Assembly: GCA_030684405.1 (NCBI GenBank)
Contig: JAUXYA010000011.1
Coordinates: 1-64,000, forward strand
DNA: 64,000 nucleotides
From: Burkholderiales bacterium
Lineage (GTDB): Bacteria > Pseudomonadota > Gammaproteobacteria > Burkholderiales > SG8-41
Direction: 5' to 3'
In this document: in pieces, positions 9,293-19,857 of the stretch
Position numbering within the stretch: position 1 is the stretch's first letter
Layout: each line of letters begins with the position of its first letter
Made by a program: the position numbers and the translations under genes
Notes under the pieces: model-generated
Database searches by the model: none
Seen by the model: the letters and a program-made list of their open reading frames with translations, nothing else
What the model was told of the DNA's origin: nothing

Positions 9293-10411
9293 TCAGGCTG
9301 CTGCGGGCTGCCCAGGATGCACTGCGTCGAGTGCCTGTTCGCTGATCGCAGTGCGCAGCAGGTCGATTCCATCACCTGTCAGCGCACTCAACCATACACG
9401 CGAAATTCTAGCATACTCATCCCTCTCGGCCCGGGGGGGCAGCACGGTGCGGTCGATCTTGTTGAATACCATGATCTGCGGGACGCGATCGGCACCGATT
9501 TCGGAGAGGACACCGTTCACCGCAGCAATCTGCGCATCGCGGTCGGAACTCCCGGCATCGACGACATGCAACAGCAGATCGGCATGCACGGTCTCCTCGA
9601 GAGTCGCGCGGAAGGCGTCGACCAGCGTGTGCGGCAGGTGACGGATGAAACCTACGGTATCCGAAATCACCACTGATGCACCTTCGATACCGCCGAGGCG
9701 GCGGGTCGTGGTATCCAGGGTCGCAAACAGCTGGTCAGCTGCAAAGGCATCGGCATGGGTCATGCGGTTGAACAGCGTCGACTTGCCGGCATTGGTGTAT
9801 CCCACCAGAGAAACCGAATACACCTGCGCGCGCGACCGCGATCGCCGCTGTGTCTCGTGCTGCGCGCGCACCTTGAGCAGTTTTTCCTTGAGCGCCTTCA
9901 CCCGCTTGCCCAGCAGCCGGCGGTCAGTTTCCAATTGGGTCTCGCCGGGACCGCGCATGCCTATGCCACCGCGTTGCCGCTCAAGGTGGGTCCAGCCCCT
10001 GACCAGCCGCGTCGCGAGGTGCTCGAGTTGTGCCAGTTCGACCTGTAGCTTGCCCTCGTGACTACGCGCACGCTGGGCAAAAATATCGAGGATCAGACTG
10101 GTGCGATCGATGACGCGGCAGGCCAGCTTGCGTTCCAGGTTACGTTCCTGGATCGGGCTCAGCGCATGATTGAAAATGACCACCGAAGCGCCGTTTTCCC
10201 GGACCGTGTCGGCGATTTCATCAACCTTGCCCTTGCCGGCATACAGCGCGGGATCTGGCCGGTCGCGACGCCCGCGCACCACCGTGGTCGTAGCAACTCC
10301 CGCGCTGTGTGCGAGCAGGTGCAGCTCTTCGAGGCTTTCGGCGTAGTCCGGGTCGCCTAGATCAAGCGCAACGAGCACCGCTGCGGTGCCGTGCCCCGGA
10401 CGCTCAAACAT
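9293..10411 (-). CDS. hflX: GTPase HflX
   Basis: A 372-residue ribosome-associated GTPase that splits stalled or stressed 70S ribosomes. The N-terminal HflX domain carries GKGKVDEI and the FNHALSPIQERNLE segment. The glycine-rich linker GGIGMRGPGETQLETDRR comes just before the G domain, whose motifs are GYTNAGKS (about 204-211), DTVGF and NKID. I place the start at the ATG at 10411; a TTG one codon earlier is in frame but adds nothing. The gene follows hfq directly; the spacer is an AT-rich element that includes the hfq stop codon. Confidence 0.97.
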   Translation of the reverse strand: MFERPGHGTAAVLVALDLGDPDYAESLEELHLLAHSAGVATTTVVRGRRDRPDPALYAGKGKVDEIADTVRENGASVVIFNHALSPIQERNLERKLACRVIDRTSLILDIFAQRARSHEGKLQVELAQLEHLATRLVRGWTHLERQRGGIGMRGPGETQLETDRRLLGKRVKALKEKLLKVRAQHETQRRSRSRAQVYSVSLVGYTNAGKSTLFNRMTHADAFAADQLFATLDTTTRRLGGIEGASVVISDTVGFIRHLPHTLVDAFRATLEETVHADLLLHVVDAGSSDRDAQIAAVNGVLSEIGADRVPQIMVFNKIDRTVLPPRAERDEYARISRVWLSALTGDGIDLLRTAISEQALDAVHPGQPAAA

Positions 10412-10440
10412 CAAGAATATATAATAAAATCAATTAGTTA
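10412..10440 (-). repeat. AT-rich intercistronic element between hfq and hflX
   Basis: On the minus strand the hfq stop codon opens the run TAATTGATTTTATTATATA, which continues to the hflX start. There is no recognisable Shine-Dalgarno in the run, so hflX translation may depend on coupling or on A/U-rich leader recognition (inference). It shares AATTGATTTTA with the elements at 5630-5670 and 28097-28122. Confidence 0.5.
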
Positions 10441-10670
10441 TCTTTTTCTTCGGGCTGCAGGCTGACCGCCCGGGCCGGCACCACGGTCGAAATGGCATGT
10501 TTGTAGACCATTTGCGTCACGGTGTTCTTGAGCAGCACGACGTACTGGTCGAAAGAATCGACCTGACCCTGCAGTTTGATACCGTTGACGAGATAAATCG
10601 AAACGGGAATGTGTTCCTTGCGCAAGGCATTCAGGAACGGGTCTTGTAGCAACTGCCCTTTATTACTCAT
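10434..10670 (-). CDS. hfq: RNA chaperone Hfq
   Basis: A 78-residue Sm-like hexameric protein that pairs small RNAs with mRNAs. Proximal-face residues Gln9, Phe40, Lys57 and His58 (in the motif YKHAIS) and the NGIKLQGQ Sm1 segment are present. The C-terminal tail is short (ends EEKDN). A good ribosome-binding site, AGAGGG, sits 5 nt before the ATG. The order der-hfq-hflX-hflKC is the standard betaproteobacterial arrangement. Confidence 0.98.
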   Translation of the reverse strand: MSNKGQLLQDPFLNALRKEHIPVSIYLVNGIKLQGQVDSFDQYVVLLKNTVTQMVYKHAISTVVPARAVSLQPEEKDN

Positions 10671-10737
10671 GGCACCCTCTGGGTTGTCGTTATTGGAAAG
10701 TTCACTCTAGCGTAGTTTTCCGCGGCTGGCCATAGAC

Positions 10738-12075
10738 TTAGCCGCGCTTCTCAGTTCTGGCAAAGGGATTGCGCCCGGATTTGAATTCGACCCGCAACGG
10801 CGTTCCCGTGAGTTTGAACGCATCCCTGAAAAATCGTTCCAGATAGCGGCGATAGGTATCGGGCACGCGCTCCAGCGCAGAGCCATGGACAATGATACGC
10901 GGCGGGTTGTGCCCGCCCTGGTGGGCATAGCGGAGTTTGGGTCGCACCATGCCGGCACGCGGCGGTTGCTGCTGCTGGACCGCCATCTGCAATGCCCTCG
11001 TCAGCCGCGGCGTCGGCAGGCTGGACATCGCGGCGGCATAGGCGGCATCGGCAGACCGCAATACCGCGCCTATCCCCTGCCCCTGCAGGGCCGATATGAA
11101 GTGGAAACTCGCGAAGCTGAGAAAACCGAGCTTGCGTGCGCCGTCCCGCTTGACCAGTTCGCGTTCGGCTTCGCCGAGCCCCTCCCATTTATTGACAGCC
11201 ACAACCAGCGCGCGTCCGGCTTCGAGAATGAAGCCGGCAATATGCGCATCCTGCTCCGAGATTTCCTGGCGCGCGTCGAGCACCAGGATGGCGACATTGG
11301 CGTCGGCGATCGACTGCAAGGTCTTGATCACCGAAAACTTTTCGGCTGCCTCATCGACCCGGCCGCGCTTGCGCATGCCGGCGGTGTCGATCAGCGTATA
11401 TTGTTTTCCGGCGCGCTCGAAATCGATGTAGATCGAATCCCGCGTCGTGCCCGGTTGGTCGAAAACGACCACCCGCTCCTCCCCGAGCAGCGCATTGACC
11501 AGCGTGGATTTTCCGACATTGGGACGCCCGACGATCGCAATTTTCGGATGTTTCGCCGCCCCATCGGATTCGGGCGCGGGCTCCGGAAAATCCGCGAGTA
11601 CGAGTTCCATCAAGTCGCTGACATATTCACCATGCTCGGCGGATATGGCCAACGGCTCCCCCAGGCCCAGGGCGTGAAAATCGGCGGTGACCACCGCCCG
11701 CGCCATGCCCTCAGCCTTGTTCACCACCAACCAGATTTTGCGTCCACTGCGCCGCAGTTCGGCGCCAACCTCACGATCCTGCACAGTGAGCCCGACACGG
11801 GCATCCACCACAAACAGCACCACATCCGCCTCATCCACGGCCTGCCTGGCCTGGCGCGCCATTTGGTGGAATATGCCGTCCTTAGCCACCGGTTCGAAAC
11901 CGCCGGTATCGACCACCAGATAGGGCTTGCCACCCATGCGCCCCTCGCCATAATGGCGGTCGCGTGTGATTCCCGGCGCGTCGGCCACAATGGCATCGCG
12001 GGTGCGGGTCAGCCGGTTGAACAATGTCGATTTGCCCACGTTGGGACGGCCAACGATGACTACGGTAGGTTTCAT
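10738..12075 (-). CDS. der: Ribosome-assembly GTPase Der (EngA)
   Basis: A 445-residue GTPase with two tandem G domains, required for 50S subunit maturation. G1 motifs GRPNVGKST occur near residue 8 and again near residue 188; each domain has its DTGGF/DTAGM and NKxx motifs (VVNKAEG, AVNKWEG). A C-terminal KH-like domain follows (about 355-440), ending in the basic tail [15 protein letters not shown]. It lies 42 bp downstream of bamB, the classical bamB-der pair. Confidence 0.97.
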   Translation of the reverse strand: MKPTVVIVGRPNVGKSTLFNRLTRTRDAIVADAPGITRDRHYGEGRMGGKPYLVVDTGGFEPVAKDGIFHQMARQARQAVDEADVVLFVVDARVGLTVQDREVGAELRRSGRKIWLVVNKAEGMARAVVTADFHALGLGEPLAISAEHGEYVSDLMELVLADFPEPAPESDGAAKHPKIAIVGRPNVGKSTLVNALLGEERVVVFDQPGTTRDSIYIDFERAGKQYTLIDTAGMRKRGRVDEAAEKFSVIKTLQSIADANVAILVLDARQEISEQDAHIAGFILEAGRALVVAVNKWEGLGEAERELVKRDGARKLGFLSFASFHFISALQGQGIGAVLRSADAAYAAAMSSLPTPRLTRALQMAVQQQQPPRAGMVRPKLRYAHQGGHNPPRIIVHGSALERVPDTYRRYLERFFRDAFKLTGTPLRVEFKSGRNPFARTEKRG

Positions 12076-12117
12076 GGCGATGCGGGCGTGCCGCGGCCGT
12101 TCAGCCGCGGTATGCCT

Positions 12118-13272
12118 TCACTGAAGATTGATGGCGTAAACCCCGCCATTGCGGGTTTGCACCAGGAAGGTCGACAGGTCGATGGCGACCGGTGGCACGC
12201 GGATCGCGCTGCCGTCTGTGGCTACTCGCGCAACAAAAGCGCCATCCTCGCGCGACATCACATGTATGTAACCCTCGAAGTCGCCGACGATCACATAACG
12301 CCCCAGCGCCAGCGGCGCCGTGGCCCAGCGGCCGCGCAGCTTGTCCTGTTTCCACAGGCTGGCACCCCGGCTACGGTCCAGTGCCTGGACGGCATCCTGA
12401 TCGTCCGTGATATACACGTTGCGCGCGTCAATTCCCATGCCGGCGACGCTTGAGGCATCACGTGCCCACTGCGTCTCGCCGCTCAATGCGTCGAAACAGG
12501 CCACGCGTCCCTGATAGGCCACTGCGCAGATCTGCGTGCCCTCGATCACTGGATAACTCGCCACATCGGTGACCCGCTCGAGTTCGGTCGCGCCCTTGGG
12601 CAAGGCCACCACTGATTCCCAGCCGACATTGCCGGTCGCCAGTGCAATGGCCACGAGCCGTCCACCGGCGAATCCGGCGAAAACCCCGCCGCGATGAATT
12701 ACCACGCCGGCAAAACTGCGCACCGCCAGCGGCGGTAGCGCTCGCTGGTATACCCAGCGCTGCTTGCCGTCGGCTGCATTCAGTCCGTATATGCGGCCAT
12801 TGACCGTGCGCACCACCACCACACCTTCAGCCGCCGCAGGCGGCGCCAACACTTCCCCGGAAAGCTGTGCCTTCCACACCAGTTTCCCTGTTTGCTCGAA
12901 CGCCAGAACCTCGCCTTTGCCGGTACCCGCCATTAACAGGCCGTTGCCGGCCCCCATCCCTCCTGACAGCGCCGTGCCGGCCTCGAATCGCCCAAGACTG
13001 CCTCCGGAATTGGCCGTAAACCCGGCAATCTGGCCTGAAGCGCCCGCCGCGTAGACATTGTTGCCGCTGACCGCCGGGTAGAAGGCGCCGCGCTCGGCAG
13101 ACCCGACATTAGCTTGCCAAGCCACGCGTGCCGTCGTACTCGCCTGAAACTGCACCAGTTCCGCGGCTTTTTTCTTCGGAACGCTGCCGAACCAGCTGTC
13201 GTAGACGCCGGACACGGTCTGGCAACCCGCCAGCAGAAACAGCGCCGCGGCTGCGGCAAGCCGGCTGCGCAT
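12118..13272 (-). CDS. bamB: Outer-membrane assembly lipoprotein BamB
   Basis: A 384-residue lipoprotein of the BAM complex, which inserts beta-barrel proteins in the outer membrane. The lipobox LAGC places the lipidated Cys at about residue 17, followed by a repeated eight-bladed PQQ-type beta-propeller (recurring units such as VYAAGASGQIAGF, GKLVWKAQL, GRIYGLNAADGKQRW and GRVACFDALSGETQW). The ATG at 13272 is preferred; an in-frame GTG sits one codon upstream. Both overlap the stop of the upstream YfgM-like gene, so the two are translationally coupled. Confidence 0.95.
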   Translation of the reverse strand: MRSRLAAAAALFLLAGCQTVSGVYDSWFGSVPKKKAAELVQFQASTTARVAWQANVGSAERGAFYPAVSGNNVYAAGASGQIAGFTANSGGSLGRFEAGTALSGGMGAGNGLLMAGTGKGEVLAFEQTGKLVWKAQLSGEVLAPPAAAEGVVVVRTVNGRIYGLNAADGKQRWVYQRALPPLAVRSFAGVVIHRGGVFAGFAGGRLVAIALATGNVGWESVVALPKGATELERVTDVASYPVIEGTQICAVAYQGRVACFDALSGETQWARDASSVAGMGIDARNVYITDDQDAVQALDRSRGASLWKQDKLRGRWATAPLALGRYVIVGDFEGYIHVMSREDGAFVARVATDGSAIRVPPVAIDLSTFLVQTRNGGVYAINLQ

Positions 13273-13907
13273 CACTTCGCGCCACCCACAGCATCCAGCT
13301 TGAGCTGAATGATCTGACGCATCGGTCCGCCGGCATCGCTGCGATCCAAGGCGAGCTGGTAGGCGGCGCGTGCCTCTTCGCGCTTGCCTTGCGAATAAAG
13401 CAGGTCGCCCTTGAGGTCCGCATACAATCCGGCAAAGCTGTCCAGATGCTTTGTTTCCAGCAATTTCAGCGCCTCATCGGTGTTTTTTTCGTCATGAAGT
13501 ACGCGCGCAAGCCGCAACCGTGCCACGTCGCGCGCCTCTTCCTCCTTCGAGCGATCGATCACCCATTGCAGGCGCTTTTTGGCGGCAGCCAGATCGCCGG
13601 TATCGAAGTCGCTTTTCGCGGCCGACAGGGCTGCCAGTGTGCCGTAAGCGGTCGAGCCATAACGTTCCACTATTTCCGTGCCGATATCGCGAACCCTCTT
13701 GTGGTCACTTGCGCGTTCAGCCGCCTGCTGCTGCGCAAACAGCGCTACCGCCGAAGCCGACTGCGAGCTTTTGTAATAATGCCATCCCCGAACGCCGCCA
13801 ACCGCGAGCACACTGCCCACGACCGTGACGATCACCAGGCGTCCATACTGCTCCCACCAAGATTTGATTGCAGACAGCTGTTCCTGTTCTTCCAGATCCA
13901 AAGCCAT
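13272..13907 (-). CDS. YfgM-family TPR membrane protein
   Basis: A 211-residue protein: short cytoplasmic N-terminus (MALDLEEQEQLSAIKSWWEQ), one transmembrane helix (about 22-42), then periplasmic TPR-like helices. This is the YfgM/DUF2133 family, a partner of the SecYEG-associated PpiD chaperone. The ATG at 13907 is chosen because it matches the family N-terminus; an upstream in-frame extension to 13982 would overlap hisS and has no family similarity that I recognise. It sits 4 bp after hisS and overlaps bamB. Confidence 0.9.
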   Translation of the reverse strand: MALDLEEQEQLSAIKSWWEQYGRLVIVTVVGSVLAVGGVRGWHYYKSSQSASAVALFAQQQAAERASDHKRVRDIGTEIVERYGSTAYGTLAALSAAKSDFDTGDLAAAKKRLQWVIDRSKEEEARDVARLRLARVLHDEKNTDEALKLLETKHLDSFAGLYADLKGDLLYSQGKREEARAAYQLALDRSDAGGPMRQIIQLKLDAVGGAK

Positions 13908-13911
13908 TGAT

Positions 13912-15180
13912 TCACCCTGATTTGATGATTTCACATGCTGCCTGCGGCGAAACCCGGGCTTGCGCCTGTTCCGGTCCGCCACGCAACGGTTTGACCGACA
14001 CCATCCGGGCCAGCGCTTCGTCGTCCCCGATGATCACTGCATATCGCGCCCCACTGGCGTCCGCCTTCTTCATTTGCGACTTGAAACTCCCCCCGCCACA
14101 ATGAAGCACAGTCGCCAGCCCGGCATCACGCAAGGCTTCCGCCACGAAATCAGCCCATGGCAGCGCGGCATCTCCCTGCCGCACCACGTAAGCGTCCGGC
14201 TGAGTTTCCGGCACCGCAACTGCACACTCCACTATCAGCGCCAGCAGGCGCTCCACGCCCATCGCAAAACCGCAGGCAGGTGCCGGCTTGCCGCCAATCT
14301 GGCCAATCAACCCGTCATAACGCCCGCCCGCGCAAACGGTGCCCTGCGCGCCGAGGCGGTCGGTAATCCACTCGAATACGGTGCCATTGTAATAGTCCAG
14401 CCCCCTGACCAGCCGCGGATTGACACTGAAGGGAATTCCCGCCGCACGCAATGACGCCTGCACTGCCGAAAATGCGTCCGCCGATGCGTCATCCAGGTCA
14501 TCCGCCAGCCTGGGCGCAGCCGAGATCACTTCCTGCAACGCCTGATTCTTGCTGTCGAGCACACGCAGGGGATTGCTGTGCATGCGGCGTTTCGCGTCGT
14601 CATCGAGATCCGCAACATGACTTTCCAGGTACGCCACCAATTTCGAGCGATGACGTGCCCTTGCCTCGGCCGAGCCCAGCGAGTTCAACTCCAGCCGGAT
14701 ATCGCTCAGCCCGAGCGCACGCCACAGCCTCGCGCACATCAAAAGATGTTCCACGTCAATGTCAGGCCCCGCAAAGCCGAGCCCCTCGATGCCAACCTGG
14801 TGAAACTGCCGGTAGCGCCCCTTCTGGGGGCGTTCATGGCGGAACATCGGCCCCCAGTACCAGAGGCGCTGCGGACCGGGATAAAGCAGGTTGTGCTCAA
14901 TCGCGGCGCGGACGCAGGAGGCCGTGCCCTCGGGACGCAGCGTCAACTGCTCACCGTTAAGTTCATCGGTGAAGGTGTACATCTCCTTCTCCACGATGTC
15001 CGTCACCTCACCGATTGAACGCACAAAAAGTTCGGTGCGCTCCAGAATCGGCATGCGGATCGCCTGGTAACCGTAGCTCCGCACCCAATCCTGCACCGTT
15101 TGCTCGAAAAATGCCCAGCGATGCGCCTCCGACGGCAGCACATCGTTCATGCCGCGGATACCCTGCACTGTTTTTGCCAT
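13912..15180 (-). CDS. hisS: Histidyl-tRNA synthetase
   Basis: A 422-residue class II synthetase. Motif 1 lies near [15 protein letters not shown], motif 2 contains [15 protein letters not shown] with the [16 protein letters not shown] loop, and the histidine-specific motifs [15 protein letters not shown] and AGGRYDGL are present, with the anticodon-binding domain after about residue 325. The ATG at 15180 gives the canonical start [16 protein letters not shown]; the longer in-frame option reaching 15315 would run into ispG. It is co-directional with ispG (19 bp upstream). Confidence 0.97.
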   Translation of the reverse strand: MAKTVQGIRGMNDVLPSEAHRWAFFEQTVQDWVRSYGYQAIRMPILERTELFVRSIGEVTDIVEKEMYTFTDELNGEQLTLRPEGTASCVRAAIEHNLLYPGPQRLWYWGPMFRHERPQKGRYRQFHQVGIEGLGFAGPDIDVEHLLMCARLWRALGLSDIRLELNSLGSAEARARHRSKLVAYLESHVADLDDDAKRRMHSNPLRVLDSKNQALQEVISAAPRLADDLDDASADAFSAVQASLRAAGIPFSVNPRLVRGLDYYNGTVFEWITDRLGAQGTVCAGGRYDGLIGQIGGKPAPACGFAMGVERLLALIVECAVAVPETQPDAYVVRQGDAALPWADFVAEALRDAGLATVLHCGGGSFKSQMKKADASGARYAVIIGDDEALARMVSVKPLRGGPEQAQARVSPQAACEIIKSG

Positions 15181-15199
15181 GTTCCGGAATGCCCCTCGG

Positions 15200-16483
15200 T
15201 CAGCCCTGGGGGCCGGCAGCGCCAGCCTGCGCAGTGCCTGCATCCGGCGCATTGCCATAGCGGGTGCGCACGTATTCGTCAACAATGCGCTGAAATTCCT
15301 CGGCGATGTTTGCACCCTTGAGCGTCACCGTCTTCTCGCCGTCGACGAACACTGGTGCCACCGGGGTCTCCCCTGAACCCGGAAGGCTTATCCCGATGTT
15401 CGCGTGCTTGCTTTCACCAGGGCCGTTGACCACGCAGCCCATCACCGCGACATGCATGTTTTCCACGCCGGGATAGTGATCCCGCCACACCGGCATCTGC
15501 GCGCGCAGATATCCCTGAATACGGTTGGCCAGTTCCTGGAACACCGTGCTTGTAGTACGTCCGCAGCCGGGACAAGCGATAACCAGCGGAGCAAAAGAGC
15601 GTAGCCCCATGGTTTGCAGTAGTTCTTGCGCCACGATCACTTCGCGTGTCCGGTCGCCGCCAGGTTCGGGCGTCAAGGACACGCGTATGGTGTCACCTAT
15701 ACCCTCCTGCAGCAGCACCGCCATAGCTGCCGTAGAGGCCACGATTCCCTTCGAACCCATCCCCGCCTCGGTCAGTCCAAGGTGCAGGGGATAATCGCAG
15801 CGCGCCGCCAGGTCACGGTAAACGGCGATCAGGTCCTGAACCCCGCTGACCTTGCAGGACAGTACGATCCGGTCATGGGCCAGCCCGAGCGATTCCGCCT
15901 GCTGAGCACTTTCCAGCGCCGAAGTAACCAGCGCCGCGCGCATCACCACAGCGGCATCGCGCGGCCGTGACAAGCGGCTGTTCTCGTCCATCAGGCGTGC
16001 CAGTAGTTCCTGATCGAGGCTGCCCCAGTTGACGCCGATCCGCACCGGCTTGTCATAACGGCAGGCGAAATCGATCATCGTCGCAAACTGCTCATCGCGC
16101 CGCGCCCCCTTGCCAACGTTGCCGGGGTTGATCCGCAGCTTGGCCAGCGCCTCGGCACAGGCCGGATGCTGTGCCAGCAGCCGGTGGCCGTTGAAATGAA
16201 AATCGCCGACCAGCGGGACATTGATCCCGCGGCGATCAAGGGCCTCGCGAATGACGGGAACCGCTGCCGCCGCCTCCGCATTGTTGACCGTGATACGCAC
16301 CACCTCCGATCCCGCTACCGCCAGCGCTGAAACCTGCTCGACTGTCGCAGCGACATCGGCAGTGTCTGTATTGGTCATCGACTGCACGAGGATGGGCGCA
16401 TCCGCGCCGACCATTCTGCCGCCGATCGAGACGCCGGTGCTCCTGCGACGGGCTGCGGGTCCGTAATTGGGAAGACAATCCAT
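15200..16483 (-). CDS. ispG: 4-hydroxy-3-methylbut-2-en-1-yl diphosphate synthase (flavodoxin)
   Basis: A 427-residue iron-sulfur enzyme (GcpE), the penultimate step of the MEP isoprenoid pathway. The TIM-barrel N-terminal half has VQSMTNTDT. The C-terminal half carries the [4Fe-4S] cysteines in ACPGCGR and in CVVNGPGE. An insertion of the short proteobacterial type, not the plant-type A* domain, fits the length. The ATG at 16483 lies 4 bp past the stop of the RodZ-like gene; a TTG one codon earlier is also in frame. Its position between rodZ and hisS is standard. Confidence 0.96.
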   Translation of the reverse strand: MDCLPNYGPAARRRSTGVSIGGRMVGADAPILVQSMTNTDTADVAATVEQVSALAVAGSEVVRITVNNAEAAAAVPVIREALDRRGINVPLVGDFHFNGHRLLAQHPACAEALAKLRINPGNVGKGARRDEQFATMIDFACRYDKPVRIGVNWGSLDQELLARLMDENSRLSRPRDAAVVMRAALVTSALESAQQAESLGLAHDRIVLSCKVSGVQDLIAVYRDLAARCDYPLHLGLTEAGMGSKGIVASTAAMAVLLQEGIGDTIRVSLTPEPGGDRTREVIVAQELLQTMGLRSFAPLVIACPGCGRTTSTVFQELANRIQGYLRAQMPVWRDHYPGVENMHVAVMGCVVNGPGESKHANIGISLPGSGETPVAPVFVDGEKTVTLKGANIAEEFQRIVDEYVRTRYGNAPDAGTAQAGAAGPQG

Positions 16484-16486
16484 CAA

Positions 16487-17359
16487 TTACTCCAGTATGA
16501 AGCGCGCGACTTCAACACGCGTGTGCGGCACGAGGTCGAAAGGCTTGCCATTGAATGTCAGACGCACGTCCCGGGCATTGCCGACAACAACGCTGAGCGG
16601 AGGCCGGCCAACAAGACGCTGCTCGGTTCCCGCGGCGTTGAGTTGCGACAGCAGAATGCGTTCACTGCGATCCCGCACCTCCACCCAGGAGGTCGCGCTG
16701 AACACGATATGCACTTCCGCCATGCCAGCGGGAGCCGGCGCCGGTGTTGCGGAAGGTTTTTCAGCAATTGCGGACCCGACCACCGTCGTCTCCTGGGGAG
16801 CCGCGAGGACAGCGGTTTCTGCGATTTCAGCAGTCTCAGAAGGCGCTTGCGCGGGAATTATCCCGTTCACTACTTCCGCGATACTCGGCGCGGAGGGCGC
16901 GGGCAGTTGAGGCGCGGATACCACCACTTCGGGCGGAGCAGCGTAAAAAAATTCATAAGCTGCAGCCAGACCGATAACAGCGAGCAGCACCAGTGCATAA
17001 GGGATCCAAGATCCGGATTTCTGTACGGGGAAGGGAATATTGCGCGAAAGGGGAATAGCTGCAGCCGCGGACGCCGAAACGGGGGGCAGATCCACGCTGC
17101 CGGAAAGCTGCTCCGCATCCTGCTCCAGGAGGCGCGCGTAATTGCGTATGAATCCCCGCACAAACACCGGACCTGGCAAGCTTCCGTAGTCGTCGGCCTC
17201 CAGCGCAATGACCTGTGAAGGCGATAGTTTAAGCTGCGCAGCCACCTCGGCCAGCGTCATGCCTTTGGCAACGCGGGCGTCGGCCAGCACGCGTCCGGGG
17301 CGAGATACAGGACCCTTGCCCGCGGAAATCGCGATATCGTCTGCTGCGGAATCGCTCAT
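16487..17359 (-). CDS. rodZ: RodZ-like helix-turn-helix membrane protein
   Basis: A 290-residue bitopic protein of the RodZ family, which links MreB to the cell-elongation machinery. A cytoplasmic HTH_25/Cro-like domain (about 22-90, KGMTLAEVAAQLKLSPSQVIALE) is followed by one transmembrane helix (about 123-143), an Ala/Pro/Val-rich periplasmic spacer and a C-terminal DUF4115 beta domain (about 212-288) with WVEVRDRSERILLSQLNAAG. The start overlaps the pilW stop by 4 bp. The gene lies between pilW and ispG, as in many betaproteobacteria. Assignment by architecture and context. Confidence 0.88.
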   Translation of the reverse strand: MSDSAADDIAISAGKGPVSRPGRVLADARVAKGMTLAEVAAQLKLSPSQVIALEADDYGSLPGPVFVRGFIRNYARLLEQDAEQLSGSVDLPPVSASAAAAIPLSRNIPFPVQKSGSWIPYALVLLAVIGLAAAYEFFYAAPPEVVVSAPQLPAPSAPSIAEVVNGIIPAQAPSETAEIAETAVLAAPQETTVVGSAIAEKPSATPAPAPAGMAEVHIVFSATSWVEVRDRSERILLSQLNAAGTEQRLVGRPPLSVVVGNARDVRLTFNGKPFDLVPHTRVEVARFILE

Positions 17360-18171
17360 TCAAAGCGGCCCGCCTTAAGCGCCACCGCCTCCCTGGAATC
17401 GGGGAAGTTGTTGCGCAATTGCTGGGCAAAACTCGCTTCGGCCAGCGTATTGCCCAGCTTGCGCTCAACCCGCAATGCAAGCCAGAGAACTTCCGCATTT
17501 GCAGCGGTAGTCTGCGCCAGCCGGCGCAGGTAGCTCTGGGCTGCGGCGAAGTTATTGGACAGGAAAGACAGTTCCGCGAGTTGGTACAAGGCCTGCGGCT
17601 GGTTGGGCCGGACGCTCACTGCGCGCCGGAAAAAATCCTGGGCGGCGGCGTTATCGCCACGACGGCGCGCACAGACGCCGGCATTGACCAGTGAGCGCTC
17701 GGGCGCGGTGTACAAGGGGTTTTGCACAGCAATCAATAAATACTTGATACCCTCTTCTTCGCGCCTGTGCTGGCACAGGTACATTCCATAATTGTTGTTC
17801 GCATCCGGATCCGCAGGATTCAGACGCAGGGCGCGGGTGAAGTGCTCTTCGGCGCGACGGTCATCCTTGAGGGTGGCATAAATCAGGCCCGCAATGTTGT
17901 GTGCCGTGTGATAGCTGGAATCGGCCTGCAACGCTGTAGTGATTGACTCCAGCGCCACGCCGAGATTGCCCATTTCAAAATAACCTGCGGCGAGTTCCGT
18001 ATGAATGCGTGAGCGGATGCGCGCATTGCTTTCGTTGCCGGTTGTATCGACTGTCGGCTGCACGCCCTGATCGAAGCCGCCATCCGTCGCCGCACATCCC
18101 ACCATGCCGGCGATCAGCATGACCACAAAAAGAAAACCGGATATGCGCTTGATGCCGAATCGCTGAGTCAT
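17356..18171 (-). CDS. pilW: Type IV pilus biogenesis/stability lipoprotein PilW (PilF)
   Basis: A 271-residue outer-membrane pilotin with a lipobox (MVGC, Cys26) and several TPR repeats, for example [20 protein letters not shown] and [20 protein letters not shown]. PilW/PilF helps the PilQ secretin reach the outer membrane and oligomerise. Start and stop overlap with rlmN and rodZ (4 bp each), so this is part of a coupled cluster. Other pilus genes are not in the window. Confidence 0.92.
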   Translation of the reverse strand: MTQRFGIKRISGFLFVVMLIAGMVGCAATDGGFDQGVQPTVDTTGNESNARIRSRIHTELAAGYFEMGNLGVALESITTALQADSSYHTAHNIAGLIYATLKDDRRAEEHFTRALRLNPADPDANNNYGMYLCQHRREEEGIKYLLIAVQNPLYTAPERSLVNAGVCARRRGDNAAAQDFFRRAVSVRPNQPQALYQLAELSFLSNNFAAAQSYLRRLAQTTAANAEVLWLALRVERKLGNTLAEASFAQQLRNNFPDSREAVALKAGRFE

Positions 18172-19298
18172 GCCGGATTCCCCTCCATGCGACGCATCAC
18201 GCGCCTGGTTTTGTCCTGCACCCTGCCGGCCAGCTGGCCGCAGGCCGCATCGATGCTGTCACCCCGTGTCTTGCGTACTGTTGTCGTCAACCCTGACTGC
18301 ATCAGCACATCGCGAAACGCCGCGACCGCCTCGTTGCCTGAGCGTTCGTAGCCGGAGCCGGGAAACGGATTGAACGGAATCAGGTTGATCTTGCAGGGAA
18401 CCGGCTTCACGGTCCTGACAAGCTCCCGGGCCTGCGCCACGCTGTCATTGATGCCCGCCAGCATCACGTACTCGAAAGTCACGAAATCGCGCGGCGCCTT
18501 TTCGATGTATCGCAGACACGCATCCAGCAGCTCGCGGATGGGGTATTTCCGGTTGATCGGAACCAGTTCGTCACGCAATGCGTCGTTAGGGGCATGCAGC
18601 GAAACGGCAAGCGCCACCGGACAGGCCTCGCGCAGGCGGTCAATTGCCGGCACCAGACCTGAAGTCGATAGCGTCAGCCTGCGACGCGAGATGCCGTACG
18701 CATGATCGTCGAGCATCAGCCTCATTGCGGTAACCACGTTGTCAAAATTGGCGAGAGGCTCCCCCATGCCCATCATGACCACGTTGGTGATCGGACGTTC
18801 CATACCCATGCCTGCCGCGAGGCTGCGGCTGGCATGCCACAGCTGGCCGATGATCTCCGCAGCGGTCAAGTTGCGGTTGAAGCCCTGTCGGCCCGTGGAG
18901 CAAAACGAGCATTCCAGCGCACATCCGGCCTGCGAAGACACGCAGAGAGTGCCGCGGTAACGCCGGCCCGATAACTCGTCCCCGGCCGCGCCATCGTCGG
19001 AATCACCCTCTGGAATAAAGACCGATTCAATCGCGTTGCCGGTCCCTACATCAAAGAGCCACTTGCGCGTGCCATCCGGGGCCGTGGTGTCGCGCAACAC
19101 CCCGGGCGCCGCAATGCTCGCGGAAGCGCGGATACGCTCCCGGAACAGGCGGGACACGTCCGTCATCGCACCGATATCGCCTACGCCCGCCTGATGGATC
19201 CAGCGCATCATCTGCCGTGCACGAAAAGGCTTCTCACCCATCTCTGCGCACAGGGCTTCAAACTGCCCTCGGTCCAGTCCCAGCAGATTCAGCGACAT
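18168..19298 (-). CDS. rlmN: Dual-specificity rRNA/tRNA (adenine-C2)-methyltransferase
   Basis: A 376-residue radical-SAM enzyme that methylates C2 of A2503 in 23S rRNA and A37 in some tRNAs. The radical-SAM cluster motif is CALECSFC (Cys126, 130 and 133). The methyl-carrying Cys near the C-terminus lies in [13 protein letters not shown] take the ATG at 19298 ([13 protein letters not shown]), which matches the family start; an extension to 19436 would overlap ndk. It lies 22 bp after ndk and overlaps pilW. Confidence 0.96.
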   Translation of the reverse strand: MSLNLLGLDRGQFEALCAEMGEKPFRARQMMRWIHQAGVGDIGAMTDVSRLFRERIRASASIAAPGVLRDTTAPDGTRKWLFDVGTGNAIESVFIPEGDSDDGAAGDELSGRRYRGTLCVSSQAGCALECSFCSTGRQGFNRNLTAAEIIGQLWHASRSLAAGMGMERPITNVVMMGMGEPLANFDNVVTAMRLMLDDHAYGISRRRLTLSTSGLVPAIDRLREACPVALAVSLHAPNDALRDELVPINRKYPIRELLDACLRYIEKAPRDFVTFEYVMLAGINDSVAQARELVRTVKPVPCKINLIPFNPFPGSGYERSGNEAVAAFRDVLMQSGLTTTVRKTRGDSIDAACGQLAGRVQDKTRRVMRRMEGNPA

Positions 19299-19320
19299 GT
19301 CACTCCAGTTTCCGTAACCC

Positions 19321-19746
19321 TCAGCGCGAGTGGATATCGAGCGCCGGGAAAAAGTAGGCCACTTCCGTTGCCGCGTTTTCCGGGGAGTCGGAACCATGCA
19401 CCGCATTGGCGTCGATACTGTCGGCGAAATCCGCACGGATCGTGCCCTTGGCTGCCTTTTTCGGGTCTGTGGCTCCCATCAAATCGCGGTTCTTCTGCAC
19501 CGCACCCTCACCCTCCAGCACCTGAATCATCACCGGGCCGGACACCATGAAGCCAACGAGTTCGCCGAAAAACGGTCGCTCCTTGTGCACCGCATAAAAC
19601 CCTTCCGCTTGGGCACGCGACAGGCGCGTCATACGCGCGGCTACGATGCGCAGCCCAGCCTGCTCGAACCGGGCGTATATCTGGCCTATGACGTTCTTGG
19701 CTACCGCATCGGGTTTGATAATGGAAAGCGTGCGTTCGACTGCCAT
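19321..19746 (-). CDS. ndk: Nucleoside diphosphate kinase
   Basis: A 141-residue enzyme that equilibrates NTP pools by phosphotransfer through the active-site His117 ([12 protein letters not shown]). The N-terminal [12 protein letters not shown] motif is intact and the length is standard. The ATG at 19746 gives the canonical start and has AGGGGA a few bases upstream; a longer reading frame up to 19827 has no family support. First gene of the long minus-strand block that continues to purA. Confidence 0.97.
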   Translation of the reverse strand: MAVERTLSIIKPDAVAKNVIGQIYARFEQAGLRIVAARMTRLSRAQAEGFYAVHKERPFFGELVGFMVSGPVMIQVLEGEGAVQKNRDLMGATDPKKAAKGTIRADFADSIDANAVHGSDSPENAATEVAYFFPALDIHSR

Positions 19747-19823
19747 GAGAATCCCCTGCTTCCTGAGTTTGAAATAACCCGGAAGGGTAGCACGATAACG
19801 CCTTGAATAAAAGACATTAACGG

Positions 19824-19855
19824 GCAAAAAGAGGCAGGTGGAACTACCGCCTGCC
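19824..19855 (-). terminator. Rho-independent terminator after the TRAP permease gene
   Basis: On the minus strand, GGCAGG-C-GG pairs with CC-A-CCTGCC around a 5-nt loop (hairpin 19833-19855), followed by TCTTTTT. It starts 3 bp past the permease stop codon and separates the TRAP operon from ndk. Confidence 0.8.
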
Positions 19856-19857
19856 GG

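Noticed and set aside
10885-12453. 522-codon plus-strand frame opposite der and bamB
   Set aside because: Spans two well-defined minus-strand genes and the gap between them; no ribosome-binding site or family match.
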